Below, one piece after another: positions 44,441-57,100 of a DNA stretch of 64,000 bases. Under the pieces are notes generated by a model. The model did no database searches, was not told where the DNA came from, and saw only the letters and a program-made list of their open reading frames with translations. Source of the DNA: Owenia fusiformis (taxonomy: Eukaryota > Annelida > Polychaeta > Sabellida > Oweniidae); NCBI GenBank assembly GCA_903813345.2, contig CAIIXF020000005.1:41143394-41207393 (forward strand), read 5' to 3'. A program made the position numbers and the translations under genes. How positions within the stretch are numbered: position 1 is the stretch's first letter; every line of letters begins with the position of its first letter.

Positions 44441-45481
44441 GACCCCGAACAGATAAGAAACTATTTTGTTCTGAATAAGTGCAAATACAGTTTGATCCTA
44501 TATGCAATGATTGATGCTGCCAATATTACAATGATAATACTATTAAATCACTTAGTGGTATTTTCAACGCACCTGCCATTGATATAAAACATATTATAAC
44601 ACTTATTACGCACAAATCATCTGGAGGACTATAATTCAAATAACCAGCATAGCCCCATTTCATACCCAGGATTTAATTCATGTCATTCTATAGATATAGT
44701 AACCATAGCAACAAAAATAATTCTGTTTTATATATGTTTTGCTTCTACTCTCCATCGTGCAATCATTTATAATTAATGAAATAATATTCTTTTATATATA
44801 TACTGGTTAGTAATTGTACAGTAAATGTTTTTATGTGCATGGTATTTGTTCACTCTGTGGAGCAAACTAAAATATTGCTTTAAAGGGGCAACAAATATTA
44901 CTGATGTGTTGAGAGTAACTTTCTCAAAGAATTGTCACCATTTTTTACATTTTTAGCTCATAAATTCCATATCATGGATATTTTCTAAAAAGTCAGTTCT
45001 CACAATGTTGACTAACATCATGACAGTGTTTCAATATTTAATGTTTTTTTGGCAATCATTTTGAAAACTAGACGTCCCCATTTTTTATATCAGATATATC
45101 TTATATCATGCTTTTTGTAGATTGCTTCCAACAATTTACACACCCTATTCTTTGTTGTCCCTTTAAGAGAACACCACCCTGTAAACATCCCTGATACAAC
45201 AAAGGGGTTAACTAAACAGTAATTTCACTGTAAGAATGTTAATAAATGTGTTTTCTCACTTTCTAATCAGGGGTTACACTATTTTCTAGCTAGTGTAAAG
45301 GTTAATTGAAAAACGATGTAGAAAAACTGATTAATCATTTTCTACTGTATTATGTAATTAGGTATAGAAAAACAATATTATTCAATGAAAATGAATAAAC
45401 ACTGAAGAAAACAGATTCTGTGAATTACAACTCCTTTAACAAATCAAATATCTATTACATTGATTAGGTAGACATGCTACT
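44441..45481. other. No feature recognised
   Basis: AT-rich sequence with no supported gene, RNA or element. Confidence 0.45.
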
Positions 45482-45714
45482 ACACTCCCCTTCAAAAGTT
45501 TGGTAACTTTGAGTTCCCTTTTGGACCATATGTTAATTAGGTGATCCAGTGCCAGGATAAAGCCTGTTATGATGGGCAATTTCAGAGCATTAATCAAAAT
45601 CATATTTACCCAACCTATTTCAATTGATCAAAGAACTAAATTAGGGTTAAGATATAGACTTTAAATGATTTCCAATGGAAATTGCAAATTACCAAAGTTT
45701 TGTAAAGGGGTGTG
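45482..45714. mobile_element. Small foldback element related to 41518-42183
   Basis: Left arm ACACTCCCCTTCAAAAGTTTGG; the right arm is complementary to CACACCCCTTTACAAAACTTTGG. The ends match those of the larger element at 41518, so both probably belong to one Tc1/mariner-like family. Confidence 0.65.
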
Positions 45715-46255
45715 CCACACACTGCGTGCAACATCACTGCCAGCCATATAATAATAATATAAACCCATTTGGCTTATTACAGAAATAGGATCAAGCATCT
45801 AATCAAAACGGATGCAATGAATTAAGATGGATGCAATGGATAAACAAAGACAACATTCTCTGCATTGAGCTTTTATATAAAATATGTCTTTAAGCAGGGA
45901 ATATGACAACATGACTGTACTTATTGACCCAAATAAAGGGACACCCGCCTTTACATATTTTTCAGAATATGGAGAAAGGATGAAAAGTAGGTGAAACATT
46001 ACATATTTCGTATTGTTTAGAATGTAAAAAAACATGATAGAAATTCATGAATAAACAAACATACATTTAAAGACTGCAGTTTTTTAAATTAAATTTCATT
46101 TATATTATCAAAATTAGTGTTTTGCATAGTACTAGTTAGGTTTAATAGTTTTGATATTTTCACTAAGTTTTAATTGAAACAAATATACAAATACAGTATT
46201 GCAAAAATTACAATATACAACTTTGATAAATGTTTATTTCGCCTTTGTGACCTTG

Positions 46256-46352
46256 AAAACTCACTCACTCACTCCACACTCACTCACCCAATCACTCACT
46301 AACCCAATTACTCATTCATTCACTCGTTCATTCACCCACTCACTCACCCATA
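46256..46352. repeat. ACTC-type microsatellite
   Basis: Interrupted CACTCACT and CATTCACT repeats over about 95 bp. Confidence 0.9.
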
Positions 46353-48079
46353 GAGGTCATTAGCATAGCATTGAAAACTTGTATTCACAGAGAAACTATA
46401 TTTTAGATCAATATGACATTAATTTGAACTAGTAAAACAATTGTTGAAAATACTGATGAACAAAGATAAGTAGTAGAAGTATGTTCAAACACTTATTGCT
46501 ATAGATTAATCTGCTAATATCTTGTTTTAGGACATTCCTAATATCCTACCATTATCTAAATGCGCTTTATCACTACTTCTAGTCAATATGAACAAACAGA
46601 GATAAAGGATGCCATCAATGTCACTTCGATAAAATAGATTTCCTGTAGTTCTCGTCAAATGGTTTACCATTTATTGGTTCAATTCCAGATTCTTTCTACA
46701 ATTAAGGCACACTGTAGAACAAAGTTTATCATTCAAAATTGTTTATTGCATCTACCATTTTTGAAACATTTATTTAATTCTTAAATTAATTAATAGATGA
46801 ATAAAATATATTTGGAATCAATACATCTCAACATTTCACAGGTATTCATAGGCATAGGGCTATATTTTGAGTTGGTACGCACACTTGGTGATGCCTGCAT
46901 CGCGGGGGGTCCGGGGATATTCTCCCCCGGGAAATTTTTTTTCAAGGATTTTATTTGATGGAATCCAAGCGTTTTTATCAACTTTAAATGTTGACAATGG
47001 TAAACATACAGATACGTTAGGAAGCATCAATAAATTCGCAAATAAATTGATGCATTTTAACACAATTTTAATTTTTTCAAATTCAATGACAAAATCGTGC
47101 AAATATAAGTAAGAATATTGCTGATATCATGCTTATGTAAGCAAGATTCAAATTGTAATTCTAAATCATGATTGGTTGTTGAAAGTAATAACTTGTCAGA
47201 ATTATATTGATATATCTTTGTTTTGGCTGAATTTATAGTAGCGTAGGGATTCCCCTGTACTAGAACAAACTGAGGTCTAAAATTAAAATAGTCGTCATTA
47301 ATCATAAGAGTGCAGCAAGATCTTTACAATGTTTGAATATCAGCTTAATATAAATAATATTTATATTGGATATAAATAATTAATAAATAATGAGAATTAT
47401 ATATAATTAAATATAATTACGTACTGACCGTACTTACATAATGTTTCCATGACAATATTTATTTTATTTTCTGGAAAATCAGGTTACTTTTACATTGATA
47501 TTTTATCTGTTTTGAGATGTGGGAAGTTACTTGTAGAGCTTTGTAAACAGGTAAAAGATAATGATTAATTAATCAGGAATTTATTTTATCTCAGATTCAG
47601 CATGATGTTGCAAATAATAAACAGAAAATGACAAACACAAATGATAAGATTCAGGAATATGATCCTTTCCCGTAAACAGAAAAAAAATCAAATGTAAAAC
47701 AACAAATAAAATTGATTAAGGTCAAGTCAAGAGGCATATGATTTCACAGAGCGAACTGCAGATTAATTACATTTTGTTTCTCCTGAGCAAATTGATTTGA
47801 CATAAATATTGAAAAATTCAAAGATAATTCTATCCTTAGGCCTATAGCATCCACTTATTTAATTTTGCTTCAGAAGGACAAGCTACAAATGTGAACCCAT
47901 CCACTGGGAAATGGGCCAAATAGATACCCAAATAAGAAGAAATACTAAAATATGAATGTGTTTTTCCATATATATGATACTACACTGAGGTCTTTTGATT
48001 GTTTATTTTTAAGGTTTTATTGCCACACAACCTTATTGAAAAGGACTGCAGTAGTTCATAAATGATGTTATTCTTGCAG
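46353..48079. other. Upstream of the TM1 exon; first exon of the GPCR not found
   Basis: AT-rich with a GC-rich patch at about 46898-46937 that looks like the end of a dispersed repeat. The receptor with exons at 48080 and 60074 needs at least one more upstream coding exon ending in phase 1. I could not identify it here. Confidence 0.45.
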
Positions 48080-48147
48080 ATCAGGAGTACTTGGAATTAA
48101 TGGTGTTGATGACCATATGTACAACCAGTGTCATTGGCAATAGCCTG
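48080..48147 (+). CDS. GPCR TM1 exon (68 nt), founder-like first unit of the 78-bp array
   Basis: Acceptor TTATTCTTGCAG precedes ATCAGGAGTACTTGG, and donor CTG|GTAAGAG follows. Read in phase (two bases complete a codon from an upstream exon) it encodes QEYLELMVLMTICTTSVIGN then SL. This is a membrane helix ending in the GN motif of class A TM1. Spliced in phase 0 to 60074 it gives GNSL-VIAAVMKKRSMRNPTNY, a normal TM1 to first-loop sequence. There is an in-frame TAG just upstream and no ATG between, so the exon must be spliced at its 5' side. All later units lack an acceptor, so this is the only copy with both splice sites. Splicing here is inferred and not demonstrated. Confidence 0.75.
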
Positions 48148-51100
48148 GTAAGAGATTGTATGTATTACTTGGAATTAATGGTGTTGATGACTATATGTAC
48201 AACCAGTGTTATTGGCAACAGCCTGGTAAGAGATTATATGTATTACTTGGAATTAATGGTGTCGATGACCATATGTACAACCAGTGTCATTGGCAATAGC
48301 CTGGTAAGAGATTATATGTATTACTTGGAATTAATGGTGTCGATGACCATATGTACAAGCAGTGTCATTGGCAATAGCCTGGTAAGAGATTACATGTATT
48401 ACTTGGAATTAATGGTGTCGATGACCATATGTACAACCAGTGTCATTGGCAATAGCCTGGTAAGAGATTATATGTATTACTTGGAATTAATGGTGTCGAT
48501 GACTACATGTACAACCAGTGTCATTGGCAATAGCCTGGTAAGAGATTATATGTATTACTTGGAATTAATGGTGTCGATGACTACATGTACAACCAGTGTC
48601 ATTGGCAACAGCCTGGTAAGAGATTATATGTATTACTTGGAATTAATGGTGTCGATGACCATATGTACAACCAGTGTCATTGGCAACAGTCTGGTAAGAG
48701 ATTATATGTATTACTTGGAATTAATGGGGTTGATGACCATATGTACAACCAGTGTCATTGGCAACAGCCTGGTAAGAGATTATATGTATTACTTGGAATT
48801 AATGGTGTTGATGACCATATGTACAACCAGTGTCATTGGCAACAGCCTGGTAAGAGATTATATGTATTACTTGGAATTAATGGTGTTGATGACCATATGT
48901 ACAACCAGTGTCATTGGCAACAGCCTGGTAAGAGATTACATGTATTACTTGGAATTAATGGTGTCGATGACCATATGTACAACCAGTGTCATTGGCAATA
49001 GCCTGGTAAGAGATTATATGTATTACTTGGAATTAATGGTGTCGATGACCATATGTACAACCAGTGTCATTGGCAATAGCCTGGTAAGAGATTATATGTA
49101 TTACTTGGAATTAATGGTGTCGATGACCATATGTACAACCAGTGTCATTGGCAATAGCCTGGTAAGAGATTATATGTATTACTTGGAATTAATGGTGTCG
49201 ATGACCATATGTACAACCAGTGTCATTGGCAATAGCCTGGTAAGAGATTGTATGTATTACTTGGAATTAATGGTGTTGATGACTATATGTACAACCAGTG
49301 TTATTGGCAACAGCCTGGTAAGAGATTATATGTATTACTTGGAATTAATGGTGTCGATGACCATATGTACAACCAGTGTCATTGGCAATAGCCTGGTAAG
49401 AGATTATATGTATTACTTGGAATTAATGGTGTCGATGACCATATGTACAAGCAGTGTCATTGGCAATAGCCTGGTAAGAGATTACATGTATTACTTGGAA
49501 TTAATGGTGTCGATGACCATATGTACAACCAGTGTCATTGGCAATAGCCTGGTAAGAGATTATATGTATTACTTGGAATTAATGGTGTCGATGACTACAT
49601 GTACAACCAGTGTCATTGGCAATAGCCTGGTAAGAGATTATATGTATTACTTGGAATTAATGGTGTCGATGACTACATGTACAACCAGTGTCATTGGCAA
49701 CAGCCTGGTAAGAGATTATATGTATTACTTGGAATTAATGGTGTCGATGACCATATGTACAACCAGTGTCATTGGCAACAGTCTGGTAAGAGATTATATG
49801 TATTACTTGGAATTAATGGGGTTGATGACCATATGTACAACCAGTGTCATTGGCAACAGCCTGGTAAGAGATTATATGTATTACTTGGAATTAATGGTGT
49901 TGATGACCATATGTACAACCAGTGTCATTGGCAACAGCCTGGTAAGAGATTATATGTATTACTTGGAATTAATGGTGTTGATGACCATATGTACAACCAG
50001 TGTCATTGGCAACAGTCTGGTAAGAGATTATATGTATTACTTGGAATTAATGGTGTGGATGACCATATGTACAACCAGTGTCATTGGCAACAGCCTGGTA
50101 AGAGATTATGTGTATTACTTGGAATTAATGGTGTTGACGACCATATGTACAACCAGTGTCATTGGCAACAGCCTGGTAAGAGAATATGTATTACTTGGAA
50201 TTAATGGGGTTGATGACTATATGTACAACCAGTGTCATTGGCAACAGCCTGGTAAGAGATTATATGTATTACTTGGAATTACGGTGTCGATGACTACATG
50301 TACAACCAGTGTCATTGGCAACAGCCTGGTAAGAGATTATATGTATTACTTGGAATTAATGGTGTCGATGACTACATGTACAACCAGTGTCATTGGCAAT
50401 AGCCTGGTAAGAGATTATATGTATTACTTGGAATTAATGGTGTGGATGACCATATGTACAACCAGTGTCATTGGCAACAGCCTGGTAAGAGATTATGTGT
50501 ATTACTTGGAATTAATGGTGTTGACGACCATATGTACAACCAGTGTCATTGGCAACAGCCTGGTAAGAGAATATGTATTACTTGGAATTAATGGTGTCGA
50601 TGACCATATGTACAAGCAGTGTCATTGGCAATAGCCTGGTAAGAGATTACATGTATTACTTGGAATTAATGGTGTCGATGACCATATGTACAACCAGTGT
50701 CATTGGCAATAGCCTGGTAAGAGATTATATGTATTACTTGGAATTAATGGTGTCGATGACTACATGTACAACCAGTGTCATTGGCAATAGCCTGGTAAGA
50801 GATTATATGTATTACTTGGAATTAATGGTGTCGATGACTACATGTACAACCAGTGTCATTGGCAACAGCCTGGTAAGAGATTATATGTATTACTTGGAAT
50901 TAATGGTGTCGATGACCATATGTACAACCAGTGTCATTGGCAACAGTCTGGTAAGAGATTATATGTATTACTTGGAATTAATGGGGTTGATGACCATATG
51001 TACAACCAGTGTCATTGGCAACAGCCTGGTAAGAGATTATATGTATTACTTGGAATTAATGGTGTTGATGACCATATGTACAACCAGTGTCATTGGCAAC

Positions 51101-54100
51101 AGCCTGGTAAGAGATTACATGTATTACTTGGAATTAATGGTGTTGATGACCATATGTACAACCAGTGTCATTGGCAACAGTCTGGTAAGAGATTATATGT
51201 ATTACTTGGAATTAATGGTGTGGATGACCATATGTACAACCAGTGTCATTGGCAACAGCCTGGTAAGAGATTATGTGTATTACATGGAATTAATTGTGTT
51301 GACGACCATATGTACAACCAGTGTCATTGGCAACAGCCTGGTAAGAGAATATGTATTACTTGGAATTAATGGGGTTGATGACTATATGTACAACCAGTGT
51401 CATTGGCAACAGCCTGGTAAGAGATTATATGTATTACTTGGAATTAATGGTGTCGATGACTACATGTACAACCAGTGTCATTGGCAACAGCCTGGTAAGA
51501 GATTATATGTATTACTTGGAATTAATGGTGTCGGTGACTACATGTACAACCAGTGTCATTGGCAATAGCCTGGTAAGAGATTATATGTATTACTTGGAAT
51601 TAATGGTGTCGATGACCATATGTACAACCAGTGTCATTGGCAACAGTCTGGTAAGAGATTATATGTATTACTTGGAATTAATGGTGTTGATGACTATATG
51701 TACAACCAGTGTCATTGGCAACAGCCTGGTAAGAGATTATATGTATTACTTGGAATTAATGGTGTTGATGACCATATGTACAACCAGTGTCATTGGCAAC
51801 AGCCTGGTAAGAGATTATGTATTACTTGGAATTAATGGTGTTGACGACCATATGTACAACCAGTGTCATTGGCAACAGCCTGGTAAGAGAATATGTATTA
51901 CTTGGAATTAAAGGTGTTGATGACTATATGTACAACCAGTGTCATTGGCAACAGCCTGGTAAGAGAATATGTATTACTTGGAATTAATGGTGTCGACGAC
52001 AATATGTACAACCAGTGTCATTGGCAACAGCCTGGTAAGAGAATATGTATTACTTGGAATTAATGGGGTTGATGACTATATGTACAACCAGTGTCATTGG
52101 CAACAGCCTGGTAAGAGAATATGTATTACTTGGAATTAATGGTGTCGACGACCATATGTACAACCAGTGTCATTGGCAACAGCCTGGTAAGAGAATATGT
52201 ATTACTTGGAATTAATGGTGTTGATGACTATATGTACAACCAGTGTCATTGGCAACAGCCTGGTAAGAGAATATGTATTACTTGGAATTAATGGGGTTGA
52301 TGACCATATGTACAACCAGTGTCATTGGCAACAGCCTGGTAAGAGAATATGTATTACTTGGAATTAATGGTGTTGACGACCATATGTACAACCAATGTCA
52401 TTGGCAACAGCCTGGTAAGAGAATATGTATTACTTGGAATTAATGGTGTTGATGATCATATGTACAACCAGTGTCATTGGCAACAGCCTGGTAAGAGATT
52501 ATATGTATTACTTGGAATTAATGGTGTTGATGGCCATATGTACAACCAGTGTCATTGGCAACAGCCTGGTAAGAGATTATATGTATTACTTGGAATTAAT
52601 GGTGTCGATGACCATATGTACAACCAGTGTCATTGGCAACAGCCTGGTAAGAGAATATGTATTACTTGGAATTAATGGTGTTGATGACCATATGTACAAC
52701 CAGTGTCATTGGCAACAGCCTGGTAAGAGATTATATGTATTACTTGGAATTAATGGTGTTGATGACCATATGTACAACCAGTGTCATTGGCAACAGCCTG
52801 GTAAGAGATTATATGTATAACTTGGAATTAATGGTGTTGATGACCATATGTACAACCAGTGTCATTGGCAACAGCCTGGTAAGAGATTATATGTATTACT
52901 TGGAATTAATGGTGCTGATGACCATATGTACAACCAGTGTCATTGGCAACAGCCTGGTAAGAGAATATGTATTACTTGGAATTAATGGGGTTGACGGCCA
53001 TATGTACAACCAGTGTCATTGGCAACAGCCTGGTCAGAGATTATGTGTATTACTTGGAATTAATGGTGCTGATGACCATATGTACAACCAGTGTCATTGG
53101 CAACAGCCTGGTAAGAGAATATGTATTACTTGGAATTGTGTTGATGACCATATGTACAACCAGTGTCATTGGCATCAGCCTGGTAAGAGAATATGTATTA
53201 CTTGGAATTAATGGGGTTGACGGCCATATGTACAACCAGTGTCATTGGCAACAGCCTGGTCAGAGAATATGTATTACTTGGAATTAATGGGGTTGACGGC
53301 CATATGTACAACCAGTGTCATTGGCAACAGCCTGGTCAGAGATTATGTGTATTACTTGGAATTAATGGTGCTGATGACCATATGTACAACCAGTGTCATT
53401 GGCAACAGCCTGGTAAGAGAATATGTATTACTTGGAATTAATGGGGTTGACGGCCATATGTACAACCAGTGTCATTGGCAACAGCCTGGTCAGAGATTAT
53501 GTGTATTACTTGGAATTAATGGTGCTGATGACCATATGTACAACCAGTGTCATTGGCAACAGCCTGGTAAGAGAATATGTATTACTTGGAATTAATGGTG
53601 TTGATGACCATATGTACAACCAGTGTCATTGGCAACAGCCTGGTAAGAGAATGTGTATTACTTGGAATTAATGGGGTTGAGGACCATATGTACAACCAGT
53701 GTCATTGGCAACAGCCTGGTAAGAGAATATGTATTACTTAGAATTAATGGTGTTGATGATCATATGTACAACCAATGTCATTGGCAACAGCCTGGTAAGA
53801 GAATATGTATTACTTGGAATTAATGGTGTTGATGATCATATGTACAACCAGTGTCATTGGCAACAGTCTGGTAAGAGATTATGTATTACTTGGAATCAAT
53901 GGGATCGATGACCATATGTACAATCAGTGTCATTGGCAACAGCCTGGTAAGAGAATATGTATTACTTGGAATTAAAGGGGTTGATGACCATATGTACAAC
54001 CAGTGTCATTGGCAACAGCCTGGTAAGAGAATATGTATTACTTGGAATTAATGGTGTTGATGACTATATGTACAACCAGTGTCATTGGCAACAGCCTGGT

Positions 54101-57100
54101 AAGAGAATATGTATTACTTGGAATTAATGGTGTCGACGACCATATGTACAACCAGTGTCATTGGCAACAGCCTGGTAAGAGAATATGTATTACTTGGAAT
54201 TAATGGGGTTGATGACTATATGTACAACCAGTGTCATTGGCAACAGCCTGGTAAGAGATTATATGTATTACTTGGAATTAATGGTGTTGACGACCATATG
54301 TACAACCAGTGTTATTGGCAACAGCCTGGTAAGAGATTATATGTATTACTTGGAATTAATGGGGTTGATGACTATATGTACAACCAGTGTCATTGGCAAC
54401 AGCCTGGTAAGAGATTATGTATTACTTGGAATTAATTGTGTTGATGATCATATGTACAACCAGTGTCATTGGCAACAGTCTGGTAAGAGATTATGTATTA
54501 CTTGGAATTAATGGGATTGATGACCATATGTACAACCAATGTCATTGGCAACAGCCTGGTAAGAGAATATGTATTACTTGGAATTAATGGGATTGATGAC
54601 CATATGTACAACCAATGTCATTGGCAACAGCCTGGTAAGAGATTATGTATTACTTGGAATTAATGGTGTCGACGACCATATGTACAACCAGTGTCATTGG
54701 CAACAGCCTGGTAAGAGAATATGTATTACTTGGAATCAATGGGATTGATGACCATATGTACAACCAATGTCATTGGCAACAGCCTGGTAAGAGAATATGT
54801 ATTACTTGGAATTAATGGGGTTGATGACTATATGTACAACCAGTGTCATTGGCAACAGCCTGGTAAGAGAATATGTATTACTTGGAATTAATGGGGTTGA
54901 CGGCCATATGTACAACCAGTGTCATTGGCAACAGCCTGGTCAGAGATTATGTGTATTACTTGGAATTAATGGTGCTGATGACCATATGTACAACCAGTGT
55001 CATTGGCAACAGCCTGGTAAGAGAATATGTATTACTTGGAATTAATGGGGTTGATGACTATATGTACAACCAGCGCATTGGCAACAGCCTGGTAAGAGAA
55101 TATGTATTACTTGGAATTAATGGGGTTGACGGCCATATGTACAACCAGTGTCATTGGCAATAGCCTGGTAAGAGATTATATGTATTACTTGGAATTAATG
55201 GTGTCGATGACCATATGTACAACCAGTGTCATTGGCAACAGCCTGGTAAGAGATTATATGTATTACTTGGAATTAATGGTGTTGATGACCATATGTACAA
55301 CCAGTGTCATTGGCAACAGCCTGGTAAGAGATTATATGTATTACTTGGAATTAATGGTGTCGATGATCATATGTACAACCAGTGTCATTGGCAATAGCCT
55401 GGTAAGAGATTATATGTATTACTTGGAATTAATGGTGTCGATGACCATATGTACAACCAGTGTCATTGGCAACAGCCTGGTAAGAGATTATATGTATTAC
55501 TTGGAATTAATGGTGTCGATGACCATATGTACAACCAGTGTCATTGGCAACAGCCTGGTAAGAGATTATATGTATTACTTGGAATTAATGGTGTCGACGA
55601 CCATATGTACAACCAGTGTCATTGGCAACAGCCTGGTAAGAGAATATGTATTACTTGGAATTAATGGTGTCGATGACCATATGTACAACCAGTGTCATTG
55701 GGAACAGCCTGGTAAGAGATTATATGTATTACTTGGAATTAATGGTGTCGACGACCATATGTACAACCAGTGTCATTGGCAACAGCCTGGTAAGAGAATA
55801 TGTATTACTTGGAATTAATGGTGTCGACGACCATATGTACAACCAGTGTCATTGGCAACAGCCTGGTAAGAGAATATGTATTACTTGGAATTAATGGTGT
55901 TGATGACCATATGTACAACCAGTGTCATTGGCAATAGCCTGGTAAGAGATTATATGTATTACTTGGAATTAATGGTGTTGATGACCATATGTACAACCAG
56001 TGTCATTGGCAACAGCCTGGTAAGAGAATATGTATTACTTAGAATTAATGGTGTTGACGACCATATGTACAACCAATGTCATTGGCAACAGCCTGGTAAG
56101 AGAATATGTATTACTTGGAATTAATGGTGTTGATGATCATATGTACAACCAGTGTCATTGGCAACAGTCTGGTAAGAGATTATGTATTACTTGGAATTAA
56201 TGGTGTTTATGACCATATGTACAACCAGTGTCATTGGCAACAGCCTGGTAAGAGATTATGTATTACTTGGAATTAATGGTGTTGATGACCATATGTACAA
56301 CCAGTGTCATTGGCAACAGCCTGTTAAGAGATTATATGTATTACTTGGAATTAATGGTGTGGATGACCACATGTACAACCAGTGTCATTGGCAACAGTCT
56401 GGTAAGAGATCATATGTATTACTTGGAATTAATGGTGTCGACGACCACATGTACAACCAGTGTCATTGGCAATAGCCTGGTAAGAGAATATGCATTACTT
56501 GGAATTAATGGGGTTGATGACCATATGTACAACCAGTGTCATTGGCAACAGCCTGGTAAGAGATTATATGTATTACTTGGAATTGTGTTGATGACCATAT
56601 GTACAACCAGTGTCATTGGCAACAGCCTGGTAAGAGAATATGTATTACTTGGAATTAATGGTGTTGATGACCATATGTACAACCAGTGTCATTGGGAACA
56701 GCCTGGTAAGAGATTATATGTATTACTTGGAATTAATGGTGTCGACGACCATATGTACAACCAGTGTCATTGGCAACAGCCTGGTAAGAGAATATGTATT
56801 ACTTGGAATTAATGGGGTTGATGACCATATGTACAACCAGTGTCATTGGCAACAGCCTGGTAAGAGATTATGTATTACTTGGAATTAATGGTGTTGATGA
56901 CTATATGTACAACCAGTGTCATTGGCAACAGCCTGGTAAGAGAATATGTATTACTTGGAATTAATGGTTTTGATGACCATATGTACAACCAGTGTCATTG
57001 GCAACAGCCTGGTAAGAGATTATATGTATTACTTGGAATTAATGGGGTTGATGACCATATGTACAACCAGTGTCATTGGCAACAGCCTGGTAAGAGAATA

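Noticed and set aside
44166-44507. Proline/serine-rich frames over the 15-bp minisatellite
   Set aside because: Translations (SETQL, PKPSC) simply reflect the 15-bp unit in different frames.
48091-50634. 847-codon frame as an independent multi-helix protein gene
   Set aside because: No start codon or unique N-terminus belongs to it. The frame is a by-product of the 78-bp unit, which is explained better as a duplicated GPCR exon border.
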